Positions 12,101 through 23,159 of a stretch of DNA of 64,000 nucleotides are shown here, in pieces (the stretch's first letter is position 1; every line of letters begins with the position of its first letter). The DNA is from Erigeron canadensis (taxonomy: Eukaryota > Streptophyta > Magnoliopsida > Asterales > Asteraceae), in contig NC_057769.1 of the NCBI RefSeq assembly GCF_010389155.1, forward strand, positions 3,534,001 to 3,598,000, read 5' to 3'. The notes under the pieces are model-generated. The model had not been told where the DNA came from and searched no databases. It saw only the letters and a list, made by a program, of their open reading frames with translations. A program made the position numbers and the translations under genes.

Positions 12101-13880
12101 AATCAGATACTGCAACACAGATAGCAAAGACAAGTCAACAAAAATCCTCTATCTCACTGTTCCAAAAGAGTATCAAGGTTTACGTCAGTAAAAAAACTGT
12201 GCATCTAAAATACTTGGTGTTTGCTCTAGATGGATGATGTCAACTATCGAAAATACTGTGTATCGAATGCAAAGCCTTAATGCACAACTATCATCTCCAT
12301 TCTCATAGAGACAACTTCTAGTAATCCGTAATCAACCTTGTGACAGTTTGGTCAAATATAAAAGAATTCATGATGACTTGCTACAAATTTCACATCAACA
12401 TTTTGTAATTTCTTATTCACAGGCGTGATGGGATTGCCATGATACTGACTACAGAGTTTAGACTAGAAGCTTAAGGTTGGGGAATATATACTATACGTTC
12501 TTAATATAAAGTGTGCATTTTAGATTTCAAATAACTGCAAGGATTATGTTATTCACTGGTTACAGCAAGCCACACACGTTTTATTGAATAATCTATTTGA
12601 CCCTAAACATCCAAATGACGTTAACATAAAATATTGACCTACCAGATATCTAGTTTTTGCAAGATATTAACATATATCGAAATGTTTGACAATAATCAAG
12701 TAATTGCATGTTACTGAAGCATATCTTGAGAAAGTTCAACAAGTTCCTCACGCATCACACACTGGTTGTACCGATATGACCGGAAAGATATCAAAGCAAG
12801 AAAAACTAAAAAATATATAAAAACAAATTTGAACAAAAAAAACACAAAAACAAAAACTAGACGACAATAGATACTGCGTCCTAGGGTCCATATAGTTGTT
12901 TTATTCAATATCAGTGACCGATCTAGCAATTGGGACCTCAAACCATTCCTTTCAACTCTTTATTACACTTTTCATATATGAACATTTCAAAGTGGCATAA
13001 TCTCTCCAACAATAGATCTCTTAAGTCTAATATTAACTAATGAAAGCCACTAATATTCATTCACAATGATTACATTAACAGTTATAACTATTATCCTACC
13101 GCTTAAATCCGATCCTGTTTGTTACACAAACCTATCATCTCTCCCCTAGAGTTCACTGATTTTTTAATATTACAATTACTGAATTACATAAATGCATTGA
13201 TATATATATATATATATATATATAGAGGAGCCTTATTTTGAGAACTCATTTTTTGTAAGAACCTTGAGAACTCTTATTATGTATTGGATCATATTTTTTT
13301 TTGTTCATTCACATGTGAAACGTTATAAAAATACATGTTGTAGAATAAAATATTTTTCAAAACCTTATTTATACTCATTTGTTAACATGTGAATGAAAAC
13401 GTGAACATATTCATTTATAAGTTCACAAAAGGCTATTTTGAAGGTTTTTTTAAAAAAATTCCTACAACATACTTTTTTATATCATTTTACATGAATGAAC
13501 AAGAAAAACATGTGAACAAACATATTATTTAAGTATTGTTCTATAAAAAAAATGTTCTCGAAATAAGGAAACTGTCTCTCTATATATATATGTGTGTGTG
13601 AGACTAAAATTCAAATATCATTTGCAAAAAAAAAAAAAAGCTTCATTATAGTAGTTATAAACATATGAATATATTTAAATTCAAATAAATAACAAAAAAA
13701 TGCCGCATGAAGTAAGTAGTTCATCGGAAAAGAGAAAGTAATATATATATATATAGACATATAGATATAGATGTGTGTGAGAAAGAGAAAGAAAGATGGA
13801 AATTAGGGCAAAAAAGAAAGAAATGGAAGGATGAAGAATAGAGAATATACAGTCCAGGCGGTTTCAATGACGGAATCCAT
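9109..13880 (-). CDS. SMO2: Sterol 4-alpha-methyl oxidase 2 (methylsterol monooxygenase)
   Basis: ER membrane di-iron oxidase that starts removal of the second C4 methyl group (4-alpha-monomethyl sterols) in phytosterol synthesis. Seven exons on the minus strand, in gene order: 13851-13880, 11972-12109, 11656-11801, 10550-10669, 9750-9962, 9591-9671, 9109-9187. They sum to 807 nt and 268 residues, and every junction keeps frame at GT-AG. The tiny first exon encodes MDSVIETAWT. The fatty-acid hydroxylase histidine boxes are HRILH (127-131), HSVHH (140-144) and HDYHH (220-224). YLITHFSDFQLA and YATPFGLTSEYAHPAEI distinguish SMO2 from SMO1. The C-terminus is short (LKSEEVAECKEN), without a clear KKxx signal. 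Introns are large and transposon-rich: intron 1 (12110-13850) has a TA-flanked MITE, intron 3 (10670-11655) a nested Helitron, intron 4 (9963-10549) a 91-bp foldback. The 5' flank has a (TA)n run at 13925-13953. Confidence 0.93.
10061..10151. mobile_element. 91-bp foldback MITE, Mutator-like
   Basis: A perfect 15-bp inverted repeat (10087-10101 ATTTTTGCCATACAC and 10112-10126) extends imperfectly outward through TGATCCCTACACAAA and its partner ending GTAAGGATCA. The unit is flanked by identical 10-bp direct repeats AATAATGGGT at 10051-10060 and 10152-10161. Long inverted repeats with 9-10-bp target duplications are typical of Mutator-like MITEs. It has no coding capacity and lies in SMO2 intron 4. 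Confidence 0.65.
10932..11605. repeat. TTGGCAA-ended repeat split by a Helitron
   Basis: The left end reads AGAGTTAGCAAAAAGAAAAT followed by GGGTCAAATGGGTTGG. The right end reads TTACCCAACCCATTAGAGC, then CATCTTGCCAACTCTAG. Together these are degenerate inverted ends of the (A)GGTGGCAAA...TTTGCCACC family seen elsewhere in the window. The Helitron at 11012-11418 sits inside it, which gives the order of insertion. It lies in SMO2 intron 3. Confidence 0.5.
11012..11418 (+). mobile_element. Non-autonomous Helitron (407 bp) in SMO2 intron 3
   Basis: The 5' terminus TCTATACTCCTTATATAAA follows an A (11011). The 3' terminus has the GC-rich hairpin CCGCTGCATCGCGCGG and ends CTAG before a T (11419). 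Insertion between A and T, a 5' TC, a 3' CTRR and a subterminal hairpin are the Helitron hallmarks. Inside are C-rich stretches and no open frame. It shares its 3' hairpin type with the element at 36192-36441. Confidence 0.8.
13225..13580. mobile_element. MITE flanked by (TA)n in SMO2 intron 1
   Basis: Begins GAGGAGCCTTATTTTGAGAAC immediately after a 24-bp (TA)n run (13201-13224). It ends with the near inverted copy (GTTCTCGAAATAAGG, then AACTGTCTCTC) just before TATATATATA. The interior is AT-rich with repeated CATGTGAA-type words and no frame. Inverted ends between TA microsatellites recall the rice Micron type, but I cannot assign the superfamily. Confidence 0.55.
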
Positions 13881-13920
13881 GGAATCGGAGAGCAGGGAGA
13901 TGAGATTCAGAAGGCGGTGA

Positions 13921-13957
<37 letters not shown>

Positions 13958-15240
13958 AGATACAGACGAATTACATGAGAGAGTGGGGGGAAACAGACTG
14001 TCACACAATATATAATATACAATACAATAGAGAAGAAAAGGAATCCGAGCTCGTGACTGAGAGGCATATATACATACACGTTCATTTATTTGTTGTACTT
14101 GGTGTATTGTGATACCCGACTTGTTGCTTTGCACGTGTGGATGACATGGCCTGTCGTTCCATTGTTAGTTTTATTTTTAATTTTTTAAATTTAAATATAA
14201 AATGGCATGCCCTTTCGTTATTTGATAGAAATAATATTTTCGTGCTTTGATGATGAATTGATGAAATAAGCATTTTCTACACAGTACATATTGGCCGATA
14301 CTTGACGTGCATCGTATAAGTTTATATTTGGCATAAAAACCTGTAGTGTCGTGTAAGTAGTCGCTTAAACATCACCTATACGACATGTATAGACCCATAC
14401 TTGACATACAGATGGTTACCTAAGCAATATAAGTCAAGTATAAGTCTATACATAATGATACATGCGATGTTAAGTCTATATTAATGTTACATGTGATGTT
14501 TGCTAAGAAAAATTAAGTGTATGAATAGACACTCTTATGTTATATAGACAAATTGATGACAAAACTCATAACATTTATCTACTTTGGCGTATCATAGATA
14601 CAAATTGATTTCAAGTTTTTTTTTTTTTCATATTATCAATTTTAATAAATGTTTATTTAGAAGCAACGGTTGTTTTGTAAGTCATAATGACATGTTATGC
14701 ATTGTACACATAATGCCATCTCATCGTCATATTATTTTTTTTGTTCGGTTGGTAATTTTTTTTTCTTACTACTTGTTTGTGTGACCAACTGATGTTTGGC
14801 TATTTTATTAATATTTCAATAATATAGTGTGGATATGATTTTATTTTGTGGGTGTGTAAAGTTTAGTTTAGTTTATTTAATAATTAAAAATTTATTTTGG
14901 TTGAGTTGTTAATGAGGGTGTAAAAATTAATTTTAATTGGGTTGGATGGATATAAGAAAAAGAAGTAGATTTTTATTGAATAATCCTGTTAGGTTGGGTT
15001 GTAAATGAAAATAGCCTATCATAATGTTGTCTAACAATGTGTATCGACTATCAACAATCTTTTCATAATAGTATTGTGTGGATATTTTGCTGTCTAATCA
15101 TCTAATGTAATGGACTAATGATATCGTGGGGTTTAAAATATTTTATAATGTAATTTATATTTATATTTTTATAGTATACTTTTAAAAGAGAAGTTAAATG
15201 AAAAATATTATTAATATAAACAAAACAAAAAAAAAAGAAT
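13881..15240. other. Spacer between SMO2 and tRNA-Val
   Basis: Contains the SMO2 5' UTR and promoter side with a (TA)n run at 13925-13953, then strongly AT-rich DNA with poly-T runs. No exon or structured RNA is recognised. The short open frames on the minus strand at 13864-14134 come from the TA run. Confidence 0.55.
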
Positions 15241-15313
15241 GTCTGAGCCCGGGTTCGAACCGGGGACCTCTAGTGTGTGAGACTAGCGTGATAACCGACT
15301 ACACCACCCAGAC
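15241..15313 (-). tRNA. tRNA-Val (anticodon CAC)
   Basis: On the minus strand a 73-nt cloverleaf: acceptor GTCTGGG pairing with CTCAGAC (one G-U), D-arm GGTGTAGTCGGTTATCAC, anticodon stem CTAGT/ACTAG around loop CTCACAC (anticodon CAC), and T-arm CCCGGTTCGAACCCGGG. No intron and no encoded CCA, as in plant nuclear tRNA genes. A T-rich pol III terminator follows on the minus strand (A-rich on the plus strand at about 15224-15237). It sits between the divergent SMO2 and coiled-coil genes. Confidence 0.95.
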
Positions 15314-15457
15314 GATCTTGTTCATATTCTCTCACAAATTAATACATAATCATCACCTTCTTTCCCTAATCCCACCAGATTCAGTTATTAAATCAGCATT
15401 TTTCTGGCTTTGCCACCATACACCACCGTCGTTGGCCGGCAAAGCCAGAAAACTCGA

Positions 15458-16593
15458 ATGGCGTCTCATCATGCATCTCTCGGTCGCCGAACGGTATCAT
15501 TATTATTATTCTAATTTCTTAAAATTTCCATTTATGTCACAAATCATACTTTCAATCTTTTTTTTGATTCATTATTATAATAAAAATGTAAATAGTTAGA
15601 AGAAATCCGTCAAAAGAGAGCAGCTCAGAAAATAAGCAAAACTGCATCTGGTCCTGATCTCACTTTACCTCCTAATCCTACCGGTAACAACATTTCTTTT
15701 ATACCAATTTGATTGCATTTTGCATATTTCATACATATATCTATCTATATCTATATATCTGTATCTATATATGTATTGTATATGTTTCTAATTGATATGT
15801 GTTCTCATCTGTTGTATATCAGAGGTTTTTGGAATCAAAAAGTCATCTAGCGGAAGTGGAATATCAGAGGTTTTCTTTTTAGTTAAATTTTTTGCATTTG
15901 TGATTTGATTCTAGGTCTAAGTGCGTAAAAAATGTATCGAATTTGTCACGTTTTGCTGTTGTGTGGATCACATGTTCAAAGTGTCTATTGTATTTTATGA
16001 AACTTCATCTGGTAAGCGGTTATTTTGTTGATGTGACAGCCATGTAAGTTGTAACGTCATCATAACGATAGAAGAGGTTAGATATATACAATTGATACGT
16101 AGAATAAAAAAGCAATGATATTGAAATTTGATAAAACGATAGACGTTTTGGAAGTTTGATCCACACGATAGCAGAACCTGACAAGGTGAAGATGTGTTGG
16201 TGTACTTAGCCCTTTATTATCTACAGTTAGGCAGAATATGTTTGAGATTTTGGTTTTGTTATTCGTATTCATTGGGAATAGGAAAAAATTGAGTTGCGTG
16301 TGTTGTTTTGATAAATTTCGTTGCAGAGTGATATTAGTGGATTAGTGGCACAGCTAGTAGAGTTACAGAAAAAGAATGTGGAATTGGATGAAGAGAATAA
16401 AAAGTTGAGCTCCGAGGTATATAGCCCTTTGCATTGTGGTACATTCTTGTTGAATCCGTTTTTCTATGTAGTGATTGATGATGTCAAGACGGCTTATTTT
16501 CTTCTTTTATGTGAATTGTGATTCAGCTTCGTTCCAATGAAGCGGAGAATGATGTGCTTCGGAAGCGTGTACATGACCTGGTATGTATTGTTG

Positions 16594-16628
<35 letters not shown>

Positions 16629-19600
16629 CATCATATGTCTTGTATTTGAAAACTACGATTTTAACAATATAAATGTCCGTGTGTTTGATTGAGATTAGTA
16701 TATCTTTAATTTAATGTATATGAAACCTTCCATATGTACCTGGTGTTGTGCAATAATTGCAGGAACAAAATACTGTACCCTCTTTGAGAAGAGCTCTTAA
16801 AGATGTAGCTATGGAAAAGGATGCAGCAGTTGTTGCAAAGGTTTCTAGATCTTTTGAATTATTTGTTTAGTTGTATTAAAATTTCATTATGATTTATACT
16901 AGGATTGACAAATGTGTGTCAGTGTAGGAGGACTTTTCAGCACAGGTTCGAGTACTTAAGAAGCGTCTGAAGGAAGCTGAACAAGAGCAATATCGAGTAA
17001 GAAAATCAACTACAATATGATAGTTTGTGCTCTTTCTAAAATTCGAAGGATGTTTATTGTTTATAAAACTTCTTTTGAAATAGGCTGAAGAAGATGCGGC
17101 TGCACTTAGAGCAGAATTAAATTCGCTACAACAACAAGCAATGGATGGTGATCGTGGTGCCATGTCCTCCAGGGGAGGTCCACCAGATCATTTGCAACAT
17201 ATTGAGAAGGAGCTTGCCGATCTAAAGTCCCAACTGGAGGTTAGAACTTAAAAAGACTTTCTAGCTGAATCCTTAAAAGAAATAAGAACATAAGAATCAC
17301 TTCTGATAAATGATATGATAATTATTATTAAATAGCAAGAGTCAATGTTGAGGCGTCAAGAGGGAATGTTGAGGCGGCAGGAACAACAACAATTAGCAGA
17401 GGAGCAAATGAGGATATTTGCCATCATGTCCGAGAAAGAAGAGTTGGAAGAAAAGCTAGCTGCCATGTCCAGAGAGGCATCAGGTAACCATTACATTACA
17501 TATAGAAATTGTTGATAAAATGCATAGTTTACTACAGTATCAATTTACCTGCAATTATGGTTTTGAAGTGACAGTGAACTGCCTAAAGTGTAGGTGTGCA
17601 AAAATTAATCATGTCACATATGTTAAGAATGTGAAACTTATATCTGATTTAGCAGTTTTAAGCTCATGAGAAGTAAGGACATGTGATTTTATATCCTTCA
17701 TATGGTTGGATGTCTTAATTGTATGTGTGGTTGGGTTGCAGTCCAAATCTTGTCTGCTTCCATGTAGAGGATATGAAAGTTTATTCATTTATTGCAAAAA
17801 GGTTTTCTCATTACATTGTCCAAAACTATGCATCTCTATCTAAAACTTGAGAAGATAAACCATAGACATATCACTGAAACTAAACATGACTTGAGCTCGA
17901 CTAAAACATAGGTGCTCCATAAGGCCATAACTTCAGCCGAAGCCTATGGACTTATCGTCAGACGACCAAATGGCTGAACAAATGTGCCTGTTACCTGATT
18001 TCCCAATTGCTGAATTATTGAAATAATAAGCGAAAGCACCGATGGACTAGGACTTGTCTGAGACACCAGGTTGACAAAACTTGTATAGGAAATATAGCCT
18101 ACAAGCCTTGGCCCTCGCAACAGAAAATTCGAGGATGGTCCAAATTGAATATGTGAACCAAAATCTACTATGGATGATATCAATATTAAGGCCTAATAAC
18201 AGAAAACTAGCATGAAATAACTTAGCATTGCACTGATCCAAAAAGACCTGGAAATGTAAGATGTGGTTTACAGAATGACCTTTTATAGAAGAAAGGATAT
18301 TATTTCCACTTTATAGGTTATCTTCTTAACTCCGAGGACTCATGTTTAAATAATATTTTTTGTGTCCGTACACCACTGTTAAAACTTATTGCAGTCTATC
18401 TCTTAACTGTAAACTTTCATGTGCAGAAATTGATCCCCTTTAATGATTCAGTCTTTAATAGCTCTCTTGACTGATTCTCTCAAATCTACTAGTGACTTTC
18501 TTTTTTGTCAATTTACTGTGTAATGCAGGAACTGCTGAAAGAGGAGCCCAGTTAACAATGGTAAGGAAAAGAACAGAAATTTAAGCCCCTATAGTTTCAG
18601 ATAGAACTTAGGGGTTTTCTATCCTAACCACTAAATGCACTACTTGATGATCCAGATATTGCTGGATATAAAATCTACATTGTCATATAGTTCTCTAATA
18701 ATAATTTTGCCACAACTGTATATTTAAATTCTTAATACGTATCTGATGATTGTAGGAAGACAAAGAGAGACTCGAGAAGCAGTTGCATGATATGGCAGTA
18801 GTTGTTGAGAGACTGGAGAGCAGCAGACAAAAATTACTATTGGAGGTTCAACTTTTGGCTTACTTCGCCATTATTTACATCCTTGAATGAAGCATGAAAT
18901 TTTGATGTTAATTTCTGACAGATTGACTCACAATCTTCCGAGCTAGAAAGGCTCTTCGAGGAAAATTCTACCTTATCGTCAGCTTATCAAGAGGCAACAG
19001 GCATGTTGGCACACTGGGAAAATCAGGTAAAACACACAAGTTACAAACTCTTATTCGTAAACTTATGCTAGTCTGAAGAAACTAGGTTGGCAATTTTGAC
19101 TCATTTATGTATGGATGGGTCAACTCGGGTTATATTATCTCTGTAACAGTTCAGTTCCGCAGGTAAGAATTGAAAGATGCTATTAGATAGCAAACGAGTC
19201 ATGAGTCACCGAAAGAGTATTTTAATGCATACACCTCTTAAATCATTTCAATCAGAAAGAATATAATAATTTTGATGATCCTGTATAAGATGCTAAATTT
19301 TTTTTAAACATTAAGTTTTTTGGACCACAACTCATGCCAAAAAAAATTAGTACTTTTGATTTGTTAACCGACCTCCCACTTTTTCACAGCTCTGACAGGT
19401 GAATCACATTATCTAACAAGTCTTGCGTGTGATCTATGTAGGTAAAAGACTGCTTAAAACAAAACGCTGATCTCCGTAGCATGTTAGATAAGTTAAGAAC
19501 AGAACAAGCTAGTATACCTGTTGTGAATGAGAGTCACGGATTGGAATCAAACAAAGAAGTTGGGAGTGAGGGTCATACTACTGAAGTTGTATCCCTAAAG

Positions 19601-20388
19601 GTTAGTTATATAATCTTTTCAAGATGGTCTGATCTTTGTCCATGCGTGCGTGCAGACATTCAAATGCACATACATCGTACACATACACAGATATATGCAT
19701 AAATGCAGTGCTTCACACATTTACATAGGAGTTCAGCTGCGTATTTCTGATTTTACTTACATCAGTTTTTCTATATGTCATTTGTGCTTTTTTAATTATC
19801 TGCTGAAAAACACTATAAGTGGCAATTTCAGTATTGATCGATGAGTGCCTGAGTGGGTCGATTTGCTGCATTTCATTTTTATTTTTATCTTTAACAAGTC
19901 AAACAGATTGAATAGAAGGATCAGATAAAAATGAAATACTTCGGAAGTAGCCCAAAGCTTATTACTACAAACATTTCCCATGTTTCAGATCGACTCAACC
20001 AACCCGACTAAAATTTACCTGTTTTGACCCGTTACATGACATACCCATTTGCCCCCTCTAACAAGCACCACAATAATCTATGCAGGGTCAACTTGCTAAA
20101 GAACAGAGCAAGTCTGAGACATTGTCTGCCGAGGTTTTGCAGCTCTCAGCCCAGCTCCAACAATCCATTCAAGCCTACAACGGTCTTGCTCGCCTGTAAG
20201 CTCTTCTTTACGCCCTTTATTCTTCTTTTACTAGTCAATTAGCCAACCTTTTAATTTAAAATTTCTCATTTGTAAAATATCTATATGTTCACATATGAGT
20301 CACTAATTGCAGCTACAAACCCGTGCTACGGAACATTGAGAGTAATTTACTCAGAATGAAGCAAGATGGCTCGTTGACTGTGCAGTGA
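15458..20388 (+). CDS. Long coiled-coil protein, possibly TGNap1-like (trans-Golgi)
   Basis: Fifteen exons keep frame through GT-AG borders and give 445 residues: 15458-15493, 15596-15683, 15823-15869, 16327-16416, 16527-16580, 16763-16840, 16928-16996, 17084-17239, 17336-17483, 18539-18570, 18756-18845, 18922-19026, 19442-19600, 20086-20195, 20313-20388. The N-terminus is [20 protein letters not shown]. From about residue 60 onward the protein is nearly continuous coiled coil rich in Glu, Gln, Leu and Lys ([55 protein letters not shown]). The C-terminus [18 protein letters not shown] then KQDGSLTVQ looks conserved and non-coiled. I recall a similar Arabidopsis protein, TGNap1 (At1g24560), linking the trans-Golgi network to microtubules; that match is from memory. 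The exon structure is much firmer than the function. Intron 9 holds an antisense gene-like fragment. Confidence 0.8.
17944..18183 (-). pseudogene. Unidentified antisense gene fragment in intron 9 of the coiled-coil gene
   Basis: A minus-strand frame of 79 codons reads as ordinary protein ([38 protein letters not shown]) and stops at a codon near 17944. The sequence around it is less AT-rich than the intron. I do not recognise the family. It could be a 3' exon captured by a transposon or a retrocopy remnant. No start or upstream exon is visible. Confidence 0.35.
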
Positions 20389-20682
20389 ACTGGAGAAGGC
20401 ACACACTTCCGGCAACCTAATGCTAAAAATGTGATAAATATGATACCATATGTATCGATTTGTTTATAATGGTTAAACCATAGTTACAATATGAGTTAAA
20501 TTTCTCACTGTACTTACTGTTGTTGAAAAGGTTTAGAAAAATAACAATTCATCATTTATAAAACTCTGTTTGATCAACTAGCAACTGTACATGTATAATC
20601 CCTTTGCTGCAAATTCTATAAACAAGAATCCCATGTTCATTATAAAGATGGCGAGCTGAGTATGCTTAGCTGCTTACACACA

Positions 20683-22632
20683 TTACCAATAATCCCCACA
20701 TGAACAAACCCCGTCTTTGAAATGGTGTATGCGATTGACATCACGCACCAGAATCTCTCTATTAGCAAACTTAGACACAAACTTCGTAACGGAATGACAG
20801 TCTTCACACAGCCGTAAATTTTTTGTGATCCTAATTGTTTCTCCTTTAGAAGTATTAATCAGCCCAAATGCAACCGCCAATTTCTCACTATGACCCAATA
20901 AAATCCTTTCCTTTTCTTCCTCATCAACATCATACAGGACGACTTTAGTATCAGGCCTGTACCCTTGTTCCTTCATCTCCATTGACAATTTGAGTAAAAA
21001 GGCGTGAAGTTGTTCAACATGTGGATTTAACTCATCGACAGATGCAAATGAGTATATTTTTCTCTTCACCTCAATCCAACTACATCCTGATTTCTTTTCA
21101 AGTCCACGACTCTGCAACAGCTTCTTCACTCTCAGCACTTCATCCCACATTTGAGCCTCTGAATAAATCTCAGCTAAAAGCACGTAATTTCCTGCATTTG
21201 TAGGTTCAAGGTTAAAAAGCCTCTTGCTTGCCCTCTCGGCTAGCTCAACATTACAATGAATCCTACATGACCCTAGAAGAGAGCCCCAAACGTTAGGCCC
21301 AGGTTCCATCCTCATATCTTGTACAATCTTGGCTGCTTCATCTAATCTATTCGCTCGACCAAGAAGATCCACCATACAAGCATAATGTTCAACCGAAGGA
21401 CGCATGTTATGATCTTTACTAATAGATTCAAACAACATCTTCCCTTCATCCACAAGACCTGAATGGCTACAAGCTCCTAGAACACTCACAAACGTTATAG
21501 GACTTGGAGCAATTTTGTTAGAAATCATTTCATTGTAAACTTCAATTGCCTTTTTGCCAAATCCGTTCATCCCATAACTTGAGATCAAAGCATTCCAAGA
21601 AACAACATCTCTCTTAACCATTTGGTCGAAAACACGTTGTCCCACTTCAAGATCACCACATCTTGCATACATGGTGATGAGAGATGCAACAACCGGCAAA
21701 ACAGAATCAAAACCTCTTCTTAGTATATACGCATGCAATAACTTACCTTGCTCTAAAGCCGCAAGTGCACCACACGCTTGAAGAACACTAACCATTGTCA
21801 CTGCATTCGGCGTAGTCAAGTCATCAACTTCAACCATCATTTCACCAAACAATTGCACGGCCTCAAACGCTCTCCCATTCTTAGCATAACAAGCAATCAT
21901 CGCACTCCAAGAAACCACATTCTTCACCTTCATTTCATCAAAAACATAACCCGCTTCAGCCACACACCCAAACCTAGCATACATATCAACCAAAGTAGTC
22001 ATAATATGCACATTACTCTCAAACCCATGTCTCAAAACATGTCCATGTATCTCTTTCCCTTTCGGTAACAAAGAAACTAAACTATCCGACGCAACACACG
22101 CCTTCAACGCATAAGTATAAGTAAACCTATCTGGCTTAACACCATCTATATTCATAACCCGAAAAAGTCCAAACACATCTAACCCATGTCCTAAAAGTAT
22201 CAAACCTTGAAAAAACGCATTCCAAACGTAAATAGTTCTATTAGGAATTTCATCAAACACTTGGCGTGCATACTCGATATAACCCAATTTTGAATACATT
22301 TCAATAAGTTTAGTTGCCAGAAACGGGTCATCGTGAAACCCGTCTTCTGTAAGACGGCGGTTAACTATAATAGCATCGGATATCGAGTTCGCAATGGCGC
22401 AAGACTTGATTAAAAGTTCGTAAGTGTGTTGAGATGGGTTAGGTTCTTGGGTGAGTGTTTGGATAGCTTGTTTTAGTTGGTTTTTTTTACACAGGGTTTG
22501 GATTAGGTGGTTTGTGGTGGTGGAAGGGGGGAAAGTGAGGGAGGCGGGGCGGCGCGTGTTAGATTGGTGGTGGCGCGTATTGGGGAGTGGAAAGTGTGGT
22601 TGTTGTTGAGGAGAGTGGCAAGATAACCACAT
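20683..22632 (-). CDS. CRR2: CRR2-like PPR-DYW protein, chloroplast RNA processing
   Basis: Single-exon, 649-residue pentatricopeptide-repeat protein of the PLS-E-DYW class. Arabidopsis CRR2 is needed for RNA cleavage between rps7 and ndhB, and so for the chloroplast NDH complex. Matches along the length include NLIQTLCKK-type N-terminal sequence (LIQTLCKKNQLKQAI), FTYTYALKACVAS, IMTTLVDMYARFGCV, NVVSWSAMIACYAKNG, HYACMVDLLGRANRLDEAAK and NAGNYVLLAEIYSEAQMWDE. The DYW domain has HSE (581-583), CEDCH (609-613) and the terminal CSCGDYW (643-649). The ATG at 22630-22632 is followed by a Ser/Gln/His-rich stretch consistent with a plastid transit peptide. It ends 294 bp from the convergent coiled-coil gene. 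In Arabidopsis CRR2 is the neighbour of PTAC16 (from memory), which supports orthology. Confidence 0.88.
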   Translation of the reverse strand: MWLSCHSPQQQPHFPLPNTRHHQSNTRRPASLTFPPSTTTNHLIQTLCKKNQLKQAIQTLTQEPNPSQHTYELLIKSCAIANSISDAIIVNRRLTEDGFHDDPFLATKLIEMYSKLGYIEYARQVFDEIPNRTIYVWNAFFQGLILLGHGLDVFGLFRVMNIDGVKPDRFTYTYALKACVASDSLVSLLPKGKEIHGHVLRHGFESNVHIMTTLVDMYARFGCVAEAGYVFDEMKVKNVVSWSAMIACYAKNGRAFEAVQLFGEMMVEVDDLTTPNAVTMVSVLQACGALAALEQGKLLHAYILRRGFDSVLPVVASLITMYARCGDLEVGQRVFDQMVKRDVVSWNALISSYGMNGFGKKAIEVYNEMISNKIAPSPITFVSVLGACSHSGLVDEGKMLFESISKDHNMRPSVEHYACMVDLLGRANRLDEAAKIVQDMRMEPGPNVWGSLLGSCRIHCNVELAERASKRLFNLEPTNAGNYVLLAEIYSEAQMWDEVLRVKKLLQSRGLEKKSGCSWIEVKRKIYSFASVDELNPHVEQLHAFLLKLSMEMKEQGYRPDTKVVLYDVDEEEKERILLGHSEKLAVAFGLINTSKGETIRITKNLRLCEDCHSVTKFVSKFANREILVRDVNRIHHFKDGVCSCGDYW

Positions 22633-23159
22633 GAGAGTGAATTATTTGCAGGTGGTGTGAATTTGAGTGTGATATCCACAAAAGGAAAGAAGAAGATAAA
22701 TGGGGGAAGAAGTAGTGGCGCTTGAGTATCAATTGATGGGGGTTTAAATTAAATAAATTATTTTTAAAAAAATATTTTTTTTAGGTTAATCATAAATATA
22801 GTAAAAATTTCAATGTCACACTTTTCGTTGTCAAATTTGAAATTCCAAATAAAATTCACTTTTAAAAAATAGAACTAAGTCTATGTTAAAGAGGCATGCT
22901 TAGCGGGAAAAATTAATTTATTTTCCTTTAAAGTTTAGACTCATTGTAGCAGTTATAATTTCACTATATCTATATTACGTTATAAAACATTTAAATTGTA
23001 TATAAAAATTTAGATTTTTAACTTTATAAATAAACATTATATCCATTTTTAGTATTTTAGTAATGTCTAATGAAGATATCAGTTATTTAAAATAATAATT
23101 AAAACAAAAAAATATTATTATTTATAATTTAGGGATTTTGCTAAATGAATCCCTAAGTA
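22633..23159. other. Spacer, 5' flank of CRR2
   Basis: Very AT-rich; holds the CRR2 promoter side up to the Helitron. No discrete element recognised. Confidence 0.5.

Noticed and set aside
13864..14134. Two minus-strand frames near the SMO2 start
   Set aside because: Much of their length is Tyr-Ile runs encoded by a (TA)n repeat; the true SMO2 first exon is only 30 nt.
15198..15599. 133-codon plus-strand frame
   Set aside because: It runs across the tRNA-Val gene and out of frame through exon 1 of the coiled-coil gene.
1..22632. Plastid DNA inserted in the nucleus, because two genes are plastid-related
   Set aside because: PTAC16 and CRR2 are nuclear genes for imported proteins; PTAC16 has nuclear introns and no plastid genome sequence is recognised.
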